From Mimachlamys varia (taxonomy: Eukaryota > Mollusca > Bivalvia > Pectinida > Pectinidae), in contig OX392538.1 of the NCBI GenBank assembly GCA_947623455.1, forward strand, positions 4,960,001 to 5,024,000: a stretch of 64,000 bases of DNA, read 5' to 3'. The notes under the pieces were generated by a model. That model did no database searches and had not been told where the DNA came from. It worked only from the letters and a program-made list of their open reading frames with translations. This document shows, one piece after another, positions 32,590-45,155 of this stretch. The first letter of the stretch is position 1, and the number at the start of each line of letters is the position of its first letter. The position numbers and the translations under genes were made by a program.

Positions 32590-34379
32590 TTAAAGGGGCA
32601 TCCCGGGGAAGTCTACAATGAATTTATTGAATGAACATGCTGTCTGCACTACCAGATGCATTTTCCTGTTATTTCAATATTCAAAGTCCTCTCAAAATGT
32701 GTTTATTAGCCACTTGCAAAATTGCATTTCTCGGGAAAGCCCGATAAAAATAGCGATGATCACGCGTCAATCACGTGACTATTTTGTCGCATGTCGACGA
32801 AGGGGCCCAACGGGAGGGGACGCGTAATGTATAGGTCCGATGATGAACCAGACACAAAGTCCGTGTATCAATTTATTGAATCATATTCACATTAATAATC
32901 AGACCTTAATTACACACGATATTCATATGAAGAAATTTATGTCGGCATCTCTGCATCATTTATCGACATCAGTACCTGACTGAGACCGTTAGCCATGCAT
33001 TGTCAGAAACCAATACGACACTGCACTATCTTACATTGTACGTTTAACAGTGTCATGTGGGTTTCCGACGATGACAACCACAGGGCAAACCTTAATTTCT
33101 GTAAAAAGTTATCTTCACGAATCCTCATTTAGAACCATTTCACAAAAGGTGTGCATGCATTGAAAAGTGCAAAAATAAAATGAAATGATTCGGATTTTTT
33201 TTTTTATACAACTGGATGTCTTGAAGATTTTTTTTCAGACTTTCTATATATTCATCTAAAATCTATCCAACTTTCAGCGTCAACATACTTTAACACTTAC
33301 AATTATATATGTATCACGGAAGTCCGTGCACTCATATGACGCACCACGTACTAAACATGTAGAATACATGTATAATATATATATCAAATTTGGAACTTGT
33401 CGAGAAGATAATTGTCCAATACTTAATCCATTTATATATGTTATGATTCATTTTACTTTTTTTATGTAAATTTAAAGGTTCGTTAACATTTTCAACACAA
33501 CTGCAGACATGGGACATACATGTATATGATTTTTTTTTATGAATTAATGACTTCACTTATATAATGCATATATTTTGATTCATATCAAATTTAATACCGG
33601 GGTCCAAACCCGATAATATTTGTACAATCCGTATTTTATAGATTAGGTATGACAAGAATTTTTTATCCGCACATGATGACATAAATTTATTCATTTTGTC
33701 CAAATTGAATCTGTATACATTAAACTCAATCGCCCGGGATACCGGCGTTTTATAACGTAACTCCCCCCCCCCCCCATACGGTTTTTCTTGTATGTGAAAA
33801 GGTCTTTCTATTCAGCAATATAATTCAATAATGTCGTTTTACTGGAATATTATAAAGGGAATATTACAATACACGCTTTCAAGTTTTACACACGCATTTC
33901 ATGTAACAGAGGAATGAAAGAGTTATCCCTTGGGAAGCCCCAAAACCAAATCAAAACTGTGTCACCGGCTATCCAGAAGAACACTGTAACAATGCAAACA
34001 ATTGGGCTGTTAGTCTCTCCCTTGAATACTTCCCATCCCTCATTATGCTTCCGTAATATAATCCTTACGTTAAAATTTGACCATTCGGCCACTTTTCGCT
34101 TGGTAGTTACATGTAGGTCACGCGGATCGCCATTTTTTGTTTACCGATTTAGCTTGTTATGCGCATGCGTTATTATATGTGATGCAAAAAAATTTGCATG
34201 TCCAAATCGTTGATCAACGAATAGTGATTCCCTTTTTTAATTATTAATTAAAATTTTTGAGAACATATTTCAGCGTAACTCGCCCATTAATTTTCCACAA
34301 GAGTATACATTTAATTCATATATACAATAATTCTAAATAAGCATAAAAAAAATATAGTTTTATCGTGATGCCTCTTTAA
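32590..34379. mobile_element. 1.79-kb TTAA-flanked element, copy 2
   Basis: It is nearly collinear with 23830-25605, from TTAAAGGGGCATCCCGGGGA to GATGCCTCTTTAA, with small insertions and deletions (for example extra ACACGAT after the first third). Both copies have the same orientation. Confidence 0.75.
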
Positions 34380-35480
34380 ATACATGTACGTGAAGTCAGC
34401 AACATGTATTACATTGACACAAGTGTTAGATTTTTTTTACCACATAACTTTTATTTATGAGAAACTACATTTAACCGTCAAATTTATTCCCTATAATAAA
34501 GGCGAATTTCTACTTTGACGGTAATATTTCACTACCGAGACAATCATATGACGTCAGAAAGACGTCATTTGTTCATGACGTCACAATAGTATTATTACAC
34601 GTGTGTAATACCATATTTATGACATGACCGTATGACACGACTTAACGGGTCAGTTATGTTATAATAAGTGTTACTTCAACTCAAGATCCAAAGGACTAAA
34701 CTAGGACAGGATAATTTTAATACGATCGTACTCAGTATTGTCACCGATTACTGCGTTCTTGTGAAGTATTACGATGTTATTGATTATTAGAAATGAAATT
34801 AGTCCAGTCATTTTATGATTTTACCTCAAACTTATTGCAAAAGAATTTATTTTTGGTTTTTCATACAGGTTTCAGTATACATTGTAACAGAAAAAAAGTC
34901 TACATTAATCAAAATTGGGGAAAATAGTTTTTTCTACCCCTAAAAAAATCGGAAAAATATAAAAAAAATACTTGATGGACCATTTCTTAACCCAAATATC
35001 AACATCAGGTGTAATACAGGATAACTAAAAAGCATTGTATGATAAGCCTGTTTGTTGTACAACACAAAATAAATAACAAAACAGTTTGAATGGTTTTACG
35101 AAAAATATTATGACACCTTGAATATCACTAAAATGTTGTTAATTTATCAATATTTCAGCTTGTGTTGGATTTTTAAGAAAGATTACTCAATCAATCAACG
35201 TCACTATTGATTCTTGTTTTATGAGAATGTATTCACATATAGTTTGCTTATTTAAATTTCAGAAAATGATATATTTAACTTACACCTTTTAAATTATATG
35301 GCTGCTCAAAGTTTGTCTGTTGGTCTGATTTGGAGCTGATTTTAAATAAAATTGAATGATTCATCGATTTATGTGAACAATATTTCATAAATACCTTCAG
35401 CATATGCTTAAATGTGCATTGAATTATTTTCTATGCAAGTTATGCTTAACAAAAAATAAAACATTTGACAAGATACCTCC
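34380..35480. other. Non-coding, AT-rich spacer
   Basis: No gene recognised. It contains the CRE pair listed at 34549-34583. Confidence 0.35.
34549..34583. promoter_or_regulatory. Two perfect CRE palindromes
   Basis: TGACGTCA occurs at 34549-34556 and 34576-34583, with another GACGTCAT at 34561-34568 between them. The full palindrome is the CREB/ATF site. No promoter or exon is visible nearby, so the role is unknown. Confidence 0.35.
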
Positions 35481-36100
35481 ATTTTCTCTCATATCTCGCC
35501 ATGTTGGATAGAGGTTGCCCATGTAAGAAAGCTATGTAAGAATATAAGACTCTTTCATATGCGTGTATGTAGGATAGGGATATTCCATCCGAGGGGTCAC
35601 AATATGTGGTGAAACCCGAGGCTTGCCGAGGGTTTTACCACATTTTGTGATCCCGAGGGTGGAATATCCCTATCCTACATACACACATAATGAAAGAGTC
35701 TTTTTCTCTCATATCAACTACCCGAATAAGCTCAAAAACCACGAAAATCTGTTTAAACAGGCTACCATTTTGAAATTTCAACTTTTTCCATGAGCTTTTT
35801 TGACGAAAACAAATTAGACAGCGAGTTAAAGCATACCCTATATTTGCAAACAAAGTTTGCGCAGAAAAAATAATCTCCTCTTCCTGGTGTTTATGGTTAA
35901 CATTTTGTGAAAGGTTTTAATTTTATCACGCCGTCGTTTTCTCTTTCCAGCTTCAGAGTTTACCGTATTCGTGACGTCACGTCATTGTTGAGCCATTGTG
36001 ACGTCACGTCGCGTGAAATGCTATGTAAGATAGATTTTTCTTACATAGCTTTCTTACATGGGCAAACTCTATCCACAATGGCGAGATATGAGAGAAAAAT
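35481..36100. mobile_element. Nested foldback element (620 bp)
   Basis: Outer inverted arms of about 58 bases (starting TTCTCTCATATCTCGCCAT at 35484 and ending with its complement at 36096) also share ATGTAAGAAAGCTATGTAAG. Inside the left half is a second hairpin, about 35546-35705, with arms around GTAGGATAGGGATATTCCA and a loop near CCCGAGGCTTGCCGAGGG. No open frame of interest. Confidence 0.8.
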
Positions 36101-38290
36101 CATTTTGATAGTTGATTTAATCGTTGATAGATTGCTTTTGGTGGCAAAATTTGGTTATTCTGAGCTCTACTGAATTTGGTCTTCCTATACAATTAATTTC
36201 ATATGTTAATCATTGTAAAATAGCTAAATATTTCACTTCAAAAACTGCCATACAATGTATATGTAATTTTTCTTGTTTCATAACAACATCGTAGCAATTA
36301 TAACCTTTTAACTGACAGAGCCATGACGATCGAACCTTGCTTTCAGTAGCTTTTTACTTTACAATTATTTTCTATTGAGATACATGCATTTGAACTACAT
36401 GTAGCCGAGGTATGCTTTATAATAATTCTTTGTCCTTGTCTCGAATAGACCAGCATAAATAATGGGTCAATCAATTGGAGTGAATTATACGAACAAAAGG
36501 TCGACCTTTTTTAACCTGAGGTGGTAACAACTAATATTGACGTATTCCATGGCAATGTCTCCGTGTCAAAGACCATTGTTCCATAGCGAGCAAACAAGCC
36601 GGATATCCTAAAAGACAGTCGTCATTGGACACGCCAACCAAGGTGCGTTAACCTTTACTGTCAACGAAGTGAGAAACTGAAAACAGAAGGAAACACAATG
36701 TGAATATTGTTTATTTGATTTCTCTTTACAGCTATCTCATCTGATCGTGATCAGAACAATAAATATTGTATGTTTACTGCTTGCTTTGTGTCACATTTCC
36801 TAGTCGAGTGTTGTCGTAAGCGAAAGTCATACCACCATGACACGATGTGCTGGGATCATTAAGAGTCATCAATATTTCAGTTCCGAGATTGAAGTGGAAA
36901 TATCTTCCTACGTCACGCGTGTCGAGAATTGACCAGTTTGCAGATCTCCAAACTAATTAAGAATTTTATAAATGGAGTGACATGGTCGATATGGACCTGC
37001 AGTATCTGATAACAGGACCAGTGATGTTTAGCAGCAGACAGGTGTTTATTTAGCCTATCGACGTAAGCTATTCCCTCTATTGAATAATCTCCCACTCTTT
37101 TGTTCGGGGACAGATTTTTTTCTTACCAAGCTTTTCTAAAAGTGCAGTACGAAAAGTTACCAATTCATATATAAATCGATGATGTCATATCATATGTGGG
37201 GGTCTGTTGTAGAAACATTGTGCTATCGCAAATTGTTTTTTAATTATGTGTGATGGGGGAGCTTACTGATTACTTAAGGTGCCAAACAGAAAATTACAAT
37301 CCGAGGGTGATAGACATAAAACACTTATATTATCTGAGCAAGATTTGTAAGTCCTGCCCTAAGTGAGGCAATGATTAATTATTCCATTCAGTTCTGATAA
37401 ACGTTGAAAAAAGTAGAAATTAATACACTGCGCGTGGAATTATGTATCACAGATGAAAAATTGATACAATGTTTGTGATGTTACAAAAGAATTATCCGTC
37501 CATCTAAAGTACCGTATCCCGGGGCTGTTTTTTATGATATGCAAGGCCCATGTCATCATAAGGAGACAGACCAATTAAGAAAGAGCTGTGAAGGATTTAG
37601 GCCCTGTATCAAACTCCAGCCTACTTAAGTGTTTCAGTGAAGAATATCCCAGAATGGTAGGGCTATCCCATATCTCAAACACCTAGAAGGATGATGAACC
37701 TGTCAAGTAGGCTTTTTGGGATCAGTTTCTGTGGTGACATGTACCCTAGAAGGCCGTTTATAGAAACATATTCGTTCTGGTTATAATGAGAGATGACGTA
37801 CATTTGTATGGGACCGATCAATCTAACGTGTCTAGCTGATCCGGCAATACGGATGTCCATGGGAGACTTATTCCTATCGTCTAATAGTCTTTTTTAAAAC
37901 CATGTTAGAGTGTGTTATTATCCTCGCATGTACAAGGGTATAATGTGGCAATACCGTTATGAGCTGCCAGTCAAAATTTGTTTCAAAGCTAGGACATGCG
38001 TAGGGCTTATAATGGCTTATCACTATACAAGTGTTCAAAAACCTATTCACAAATCAATGAAAGTACGGACTGTCCGACTCGCTCTACTATCGTCTAGAGT
38101 CACGAGAACATATATTCAAATGAGAAGAGAACATAAACCAATTAAATGTTTTAATGTCAATGTGTATTATCCAGTGTGCAATCAATGTAATGCATCTCTG
38201 GGCGCATAATTACTAGTTTAAAGTATTTCTTTTCGATTGTGGCTGAAATTGGTAGTATATTGTACTTATGTCACAAACTATTAATACATG
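36101..38290. other. Non-coding spacer
   Basis: Two kilobases without a recognised gene, RNA or repeat. The minus-strand frame 36913-37095 is open for 60 codons and moderately protein-like, but it has no splice context or known motif. Confidence 0.35.
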
Positions 38291-39976
38291 TTCTGCTTCC
38301 ACTACCCTCCACCACTGGGTCGCGACATTCTGCTACCACTACTTATACCATCCACCGCTCGGTCGCGACATTCTGCCGCCACTTCCTGCTACCACTACGT
38401 ATACCCGCCACCGCTTGGTCGCGATATTCTGTCATCACTTCCCTCCACCGCTGGGTAGCGACATTCTGCCAAAACTATCCTTCACCGCTGGGTCACGACA
38501 TTCTGCCATCACTACCCTCCACCGCTGGGTCGCGACACTCTGCTACCACTACCCTCCACCGCTGGGTCGCGACATTCTGCCACCACTTCCCTCCACCGTT
38601 GGGTCGCGACATTCTGCTACCAATTCCCTTCATCGCTGGGTCGCGACATTCTGCCATCACTACCCTCCACCGCTGGGTCGCGACATTCTGCTACCACTAC
38701 CCTCCACCGTTGGGTCGCGACATTCTGCCACCACTTCCCTCCACCGCTGGGTGGCGACATTCTGCCATCACTTCCTTCAACAGCCGGGTCGCGACATTTG
38801 CCACCTCTACCCTCCACCGCTGGGTTGCGACATTCTGCCATCACTACCCTCCACCGCTGGGTTGCGACATTCTGCCATCACTACCCTCCATCGCTGGGTC
38901 GCGACATCCTACTACCACTACCTTCCACCGCTCGGTCGCGACATTCTGCCATCACTACCCTCCACCGCTTGGTCGTTACATTCTGCCGCCACCTCCCTCC
39001 CCCGCTGGGTCGCGACATTCTGCCACCACTACTCTCCACCGCTGGGTCGTGACATTCTGCCGTCACTTCCCTCCATCGCTGGGTCGCGACATTTTGCCAC
39101 CACTACCTTACATCGCTGGGTCGCGAAATTCTGCTACCTTTACCTTCCACTGCTGGGTCGCGAAATTCTGCCACCACTACCCTCCACTTCTGCGTCGCGA
39201 CATTCTGCTACCACTACCCTCCACCGCTTGGTCGTTACATTCTGCCGCCACTACCCTCCACCGCTGGGACGTTACATTCTGCCGCCACTTCCCTCCACCG
39301 CTCGGTCGCGACATTCTGCCATCACTTCCCTCCACCGCTTGGTCGCGACATTCTGTAGCCACTTCCCTCCATCGCTGGGTCGCGACATCCTACTACCACT
39401 ACCTTCCACCGCTCGGTCGCGACATTCTGCCATCACTACCCTCCACCGCTTGGTCGTTACATTCTGCCGCCACTTCCCTCCACCGCTCGGTCGCGACATT
39501 CTGCCGCCACTACCCTCCATCGCTGGGTCGCGACATCCTACTACCACTACCTTCCACCGCTCGGTCGCGACATTCTGCCATCACTTCCCTCCACCGTTCG
39601 GTCGCGACATTCTGCTACCACTACCTTACATCGCTGGGTCGCGAAATTCTGCTACCTTTACCTTCCACTGCTGGGTCGCGAAATTCTGCCACCACTACCC
39701 TCCACCTCTGCGTCGCGACATTCTGCTACCACTACCCTCCACCGCTGGGTCGCGACATTCTGCCGCCACCTCCCTCCACCGCTGGGTCGCGACATTCTGC
39801 CACCACTACCCTCCACCGCTGGGTCGCGACATTCTGCCGCCACCTCCCTCCAACGCTGGGTCGCGACATTCTGCTACCACTTCCCTCCACCGCTGGGTCG
39901 CGACATTCTGCTACCACTTCCCTCCACCGCTGGGTCGTGACATTCTGCCACCACTACTCTCCACCGCTGGGTCGCG
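38291..39976 (+). repeat. Satellite array 1: 37-bp unit, about 45 copies
   Basis: The unit reads GACATTCTGCCACCACTACC then CTCCACCGCTGGGTCGC, with scattered substitutions and a few units of altered length. Since 37 is not a multiple of three, each frame reads a 37-residue protein repeat; this explains the two overlapping frames of about 600 codons (38239-40005 and 38268-40100). They have no independent coding evidence. The array ends by running straight into a SINE at GGGTCGCGAGTTCGAGGCCC. Confidence 0.93.
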
Positions 39977-40125
39977 AGTTCGAGGCCCATGTAGGGCAGT
40001 CATAAGCTGGTACTGGTTGTTGGTCGGTTTTTGTTCTTTGGGAGCTCAAGCATTCCTCAAACAACTTGGCAGTTCTTTCTTAACTGATCATAGGGTTTAA
40101 CAGGACGTAATACACCAAATATCCT
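39970..40125 (+). mobile_element. SINE tail adjoining array 1
   Basis: GCGAGTTCGAGGCCCATGTA (box B) is followed by GGGCAGT, GGTACTGG, GGTCGGTTTTTG and, near 40100, TTTAACAGGACGT. The layout matches the SINE tail after array 2 although the sequence has diverged. Confidence 0.6.
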
Positions 40126-41280
40126 GACTAGTGACTAGTGTGTTACTGTTTACACTCCCTGGATACCTACTTTCAGTACGCTATTATAATGGTGACTTCC
40201 TTGTTGTGTTATTGCCTCCTTGTGTTCTGTTGTCCACTTCAGTATCGTTGATCAGTGGTTTATAATAATATGATTAATAATAAAAGACTTTTCCTCCAAG
40301 TAATCAACATTTGTTCCAGAATACCTTACAGCAACCTGGCAGTTTTACTGTTCTCATAATCATTTAATACAACAAAATACATACATGTGCATGTATTGAT
40401 GTTCTTAAATGAACAGTTGCTATGCTTTTAAGAGTTCTACAAATATTTCCATTTTACATGAATAGTTAATATATACCGTGGATATATGGTATGATAGTTG
40501 TATTCAAACTAGAATAACTTTCGACTTCCAATAAATGGGTTTTTTTTTTTTAAATAATTCAGATGGAACCACAGTCGCTATACTACAATGTGACATCGTG
40601 TACGCCAAGAAGATGCTATTCTATATTTCATAAGGTTCCCTGGGCTCAGATGATTGTCACGCTAACTGTGATATTTGTTTCAAATGCTTCGCTTGTTTGT
40701 CTGACGAGTTTTACGTCCGCCTCAGTACCTCAGTTTTTACCGCTATTTATATTGACACACACATATATAAGCTAGTCATGCAAGTCTTTTTGCCCTTTGT
40801 CATGTTGTGCTTGTGTGTATTTGGTATACAGTTAGAACAGCGTTCTATTTATTGCATGTCTCTGTGTTAATTATCATAATTTGCTCAGTTGTTGTTAATT
40901 TGCTTTTACACGCCTATTCTTAGTGCTGATTGGCTGATATCCTATTTACTCCATAGCAATGGTATAAATACGAACTTTAAAGACAAACATAACACAGATA
41001 TGTGATAACACTTATATAATAAAGAAATCGATACCGAATGCCAACCATGATTACACTGCTCCAAGTACGAGCGCACCTAGTACATGTCTAACTCGCCCGT
41101 GGTGCTTGGGACCAAGGCAATGATAGTCTACATTCTTCCGAACTTCTGTGGAATCAGGGGGTGAATAAAACCCCTTATTTATACGATTTTATAAAGTTGA
41201 GGAAGACAAACAATATGTGCTAGCAGATGATGTTTTGTTTGTTCGTTTCCTATTTAAAGAACGTCTTATAATAGAAATGT
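40126..41280. other. Non-coding spacer between two arrays
   Basis: AT-rich, no gene recognised. The short + frame at 40563-40775 lacks a promoter, splice or motif signal. Confidence 0.35.
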
Positions 41281-42965
41281 ACACTAGCTATCCACCTCTG
41301 GGCCGCGATGGTCGAGTGATTAAGGTGTTCTGACATTATACCACTAGCTATCCACCTCTGGGCCGCGATGGTCGAGTGGTTAAGGTGTTCTGACATTATA
41401 ACACTAGCAATCCACCTCTGGGCCGCGATGGTCGAGTGGTTAAGGTGTTCTGACATTATACCACTAGCCATCCACCTCTGGGCCGCGATGGTGGAGTGGT
41501 TAAGGTGTTCTGACATTATACCACTAGCCATCCACCTCTGGGCCGCGATGGTCGAGTGGTTAAGGTGTTCTGACATTCTACATATGTACCACTAGCCATC
41601 CACCTCTGGGCCGCGGTGGTCGAGTGGTTAAGGTGTTCTGATATTCTACCACTAGCCATCCACCTCTGGGCCGCGATGGTCGAGTAGTTAAGGTGTTCTG
41701 ACATTCTACATATAATCCACTAGCCTTCCACCTCTGGGCCGTGATGGTCGAGTAGTTAAGGTGTTCTGACAATATACCACTAGCCATCCACCTCTGGGCC
41801 GCGATGGTCGAGTGGTTAAGGTGTTCTGACATTATAACACTAGCCATCCACCTCTGGGCCGCGATGGTGGAGTGGTTAAGGTGTTCTGACATTATACCAC
41901 TAGCTATCCATCTCTGGGCCGCGATGGTCGAGTGGTTAAGGTGTTCTGACATTATAACACTAGCCATCCACCTCTGGGCCGCGATGGTGGAGTGGTTAAG
42001 GTGTTCTGACATTATACCACTAGCCATCCACCTCTGGGCCACGATGGTCGAGTGGTTAAGGTGTTCTGACATTCTACATATGTACCACTAGCCATCCACC
42101 TCTGGGCCGCGGTGGTCGAGTGGTTAAGGTGTTCTGATATTCTACCACTAGCCATCCACCTCTGGGCCGCGATGGTCGAGTAGTTAAGGTGTTCTGACAT
42201 TCTACATATGTTCCACTAGCCATCCACCTCTGGGCCGTGATGGTCGAGTAGTTTAGGTGTTCTGACATTCTACCATTAGCCATCCACCTCTGGGCCGCGA
42301 TGGTCGAGTGGTTAAGGTGTTCTGATATTCTACCACTAGCCATCCACCTCTGGGCCGCGATGGTCGAGTAGTTAAGGTGTTCTGACATTCTACATATGTT
42401 CCACTAGCCATCCACCTCTGGGCCGCGGTGGTCGAGTGGTTAAGGTGTTCTGATATTCTACCACTAGCCATCCACCTCTGGGCCGCGATGGTCGAGTAGT
42501 TAAGGTGTTCTGACATTCTACATATGTTCCACTAGCCATCCACCTCTGGGCCGCAGTGGTCGAGTGGTTAAGGTGTTCTGACATTCTACCACTAGCCATC
42601 CACCTCTGGGCCGCGGTGGTCAAGTGGTTAAGGTGTTCTGACATTCTACCATTAGCCATCCACCTCTGGGCCGCGATGGTCGAGTAGTTAAGGTGTTCTG
42701 ACATTCTACATATGTTCCACTAGCCTTCCACCTCTTCGCCGCGATTGTCGAGTGGTTAAGGTGTTCTGACATTCTACTACTAGCCCTCCACCTCTGGGCC
42801 GCAGTGGCCGAGTGTTTAAGGTGTTCTGACATTCTACCACTAGCCCTCCACCTCTGGGCCGCGGTGGTCGAGTGGTTAAGCTGTTCTGACATTCTACCAC
42901 AAGCCCTCCACCTCTGGGCCGCGGTGATCTAGTGGTTAAGGTGTTCTGACATTCTACCACTAGCC
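41281..42965 (+). repeat. Satellite array 2: 60-bp unit, about 28 copies, with higher-order repeats
   Basis: The unit is GACATTCTACCACTAGCCAT, CCACCTCTGGGCCGCGATGG, TCGAGTGGTTAAGGTGTTCT. Some units carry an extra CATATGT spacer, and a larger block of these is itself repeated at a 496-bp period (for example 41516-41704 and 42012-42200). Sixty is a multiple of three, so several short frames stay open on both strands. Every unit contains a tRNA-Leu/Ser-type box A (TGGTCGAGTGGTTAAGG), and only the last runs on into a box B. Confidence 0.93.
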
Positions 42966-43135
42966 CGTCACCTCTTGGTTGCGAGTTCGAAACCAACGTG
43001 GGGCAGTTGCTAGGTACTGACCGCAGGTCGGTGGTTTTTCTCCGGGTACTGCGGATTTCCTCCATCTCCAAAACCTGACACATCCTTAAATGACCCTGGC
43101 TGTGAATAGGACTTAAAAAATAAACCAAGCCAAAT
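42966..43135 (+). mobile_element. SINE tail adjoining array 2
   Basis: GCGAGTTCGAAACCAACGTG (box B) leads into GGGCAGTTGCTAGGTACTGA, CCGCAGGTCGGTGG, TTTCCTCCATCTCCAAAACC and TGGCTGTGAATAGGACTTAA with an A-rich end. This is the body and tail I recall for widespread bivalve SINEs such as the RUDI/V-SINE type; the family name is from memory. Confidence 0.75.
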
Positions 43136-45004
43136 CACGATACAAAAGTATAAAACGTTGTATCTTGACCATTTCAAAACTTCTTATCAATATGCAAACT
43201 TAGCCTGAGTCTCCTCTGGCTCCGACACCAGTCTGACAAAATTTGACAAATACAGGTTAACACAGGACATGGTGTAATGGCCAGAAAAATCTAGGGCTAA
43301 TGAAAATTCTGAACTTTCCTAGATCCATTATAAGCCACTTGCTTCAGACTTCAAGGTTAATGTTTGTGTCAAAATAGCACGGACACGACTCTGTTTTGTA
43401 ATACACATGCAACGCATAACACTTTTAATAAACAGAAATCCGGTTACTTTTGTAATGATGTAAGTGCTAAACAAACAAAAAAACAGCAATTATCGTATTT
43501 TAATTAAGGAAGTAATTAACGTTTGATACTAATACACTTACTGGCACGTGTTTACACCAGTAAATATTTGGAGGTAAACAGACAACAAATACAGGTATAC
43601 AGTATATCAATAACAAAGACAAACATCATTAGGAGCGTGAATCGATTGGTCCGTCTCCTCCCAGGACTCAGGACATGAGCAGAAGTACGGCTGATATCAA
43701 AAGTACATTCTGTGTACTAGGTAAATGTTGTAGGCTATCAAAGTCGCGGTTTTTCAATCAAGAACATGTTGTAAAGATATAAAATTTTAATACATTGTTG
43801 GAAACGTGTTCGGCGGGCTCATAAAGCTACTAAGTAAATGCTACTAGTAATAAGTAAATAACGTAAAAAAATATGATTCGTTTTAACTTCATGTTGTCGA
43901 GATGATAAAACATGTAGTTCTTATCTTCTAGAAATTCAGACAAATCATAACAGCCAGGTTTAACTTGATTCTACACTGTATATATTGGTATATATCGCCG
44001 ATGGAGTACTTTTACCATGCATTGTAAATGGTTATTTCTCCCAGCAACCGAGAGAAAGCACCTCTCCTTTAACTGTGGATACCTGTACCACGCTGCTACT
44101 GTTTATCACGTATGAGTATATTTTACAATCGAGCGGAAAACGAAATCGAATAAGTGTTTTGTAATATGTGTTTATTGTTAAGTGTTCCTAATCATATCGG
44201 CAATTCTTACCAACACACCAATAGGTTTTTTATACAACGTTGAGGGGTAGGGCACGAAGTATTTGAAGTTTGAAACCGAGTTCGTAAGTTGGCATTTCTC
44301 CCTCTGGTGTCAATTCCATATTTACACAAAGATCATTATTTCCTTAATCATGCAATGCTATAATATTGGCCCAATGCACATATAAAGGTCGGATTGTGAT
44401 AACAACTGTTCGCACTTCATTGTTTTGCAACATCTTTTTAATACCCCAGGTATCACTTGATGGACATTTTAAGATGAGCTGGGTATATACATTGAGACGG
44501 ATATTGTTATTACAACTTTTAACAAAACTTGTGTAACCCAATAATGGTGCTTATGTCTCAAATTTTCTGTTTGCTATTTCTGTTTTTGTTATTGATGAAT
44601 TACGTACAGCCAGTTGTTCAAAGGGCGATTAGCTTAATCACTATTTAACGACATTTTTCAAACTTAAATATTTCTGTTTATATACATTTGTACAAGGTAA
44701 AATCTTACAAATGTGCATGTAAATTGACACTATTGGATATCTGATATCTGCAAAGTTGTAACTAAATATATGGTTTCATTTAATAGTCACAGGATAATAA
44801 AACATTGCGCTAATCACTGTTAAGCTAATCAGGATTTGAAAAACTGGGCCCGGGTGACCAAGACATCACTAGTGTTGTTTGTTATGTTACCTTACGGATG
44901 ACCTCTTCTTAACAATAAAACAACAATGCCTGCTATTGTTTTGATTTTGTTTTGTCAACAAAGTGTGCTTTGTAAAATTTTCTACGTAATATCCTATACA
45001 TTTT
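43136..45004. other. Spacer with one weak exon candidate
   Basis: No gene is established. At 44045-44109 a pyrimidine-rich CTCCCAG acceptor, 65 open bases (reading KHLSFNCGYLYHAATVYH near the end) and a GTATGAGT donor resemble a small internal exon. Its end phase (0) would fit the exon at 46834. A single short block is weak evidence. Confidence 0.25.
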
Positions 45005-45155
45005 ATAAAAAAAGACCAGGTGTCCCGGAAGAGTAAGCGTCTTCTGATTCATCGACGACACCCGCCATGTAAATCCATGCAAACATCAAGTCCTCAAAAT
45101 GAGCAATCGTTGTCAGTCATAAGTAAGCACACAAATGAGTATACTCAAAAACATC
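45005..45155 (-). mobile_element. YIDD-type retroelement 3' end, reverse
   Basis: The reverse complement contains the family's last codons (VFEYTH region), then the GGCGGGTGTCGTCGATGAAT block and CGGGACACCTGGTC. It is joined head to head to the RT fragment that starts at about 45151. Confidence 0.7.

Noticed and set aside
34914..35180. Start of a gene in the T- and A-rich stretch after 34380
   Set aside because: All frames have frequent stops and no splice-bounded block was found.
36913..37095. 60-codon minus-strand frame with a fairly protein-like composition
   Set aside because: No splice context, motif or repeat; length is within chance expectation for this much sequence.
38239..40100. 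Two overlapping + strand frames of 588 and 610 codons rich in His, Arg and Pro
   Set aside because: They follow the 37-bp satellite exactly. A unit that is not a multiple of three opens all frames once stops are absent from the unit. There is no start context, splice signal or codon bias.
41250..43128. Many frames of 60-164 codons on both strands (repeats like SEHLNHSTIAAQRW)
   Set aside because: All are explained by the 60-bp array, whose unit length is a multiple of three.
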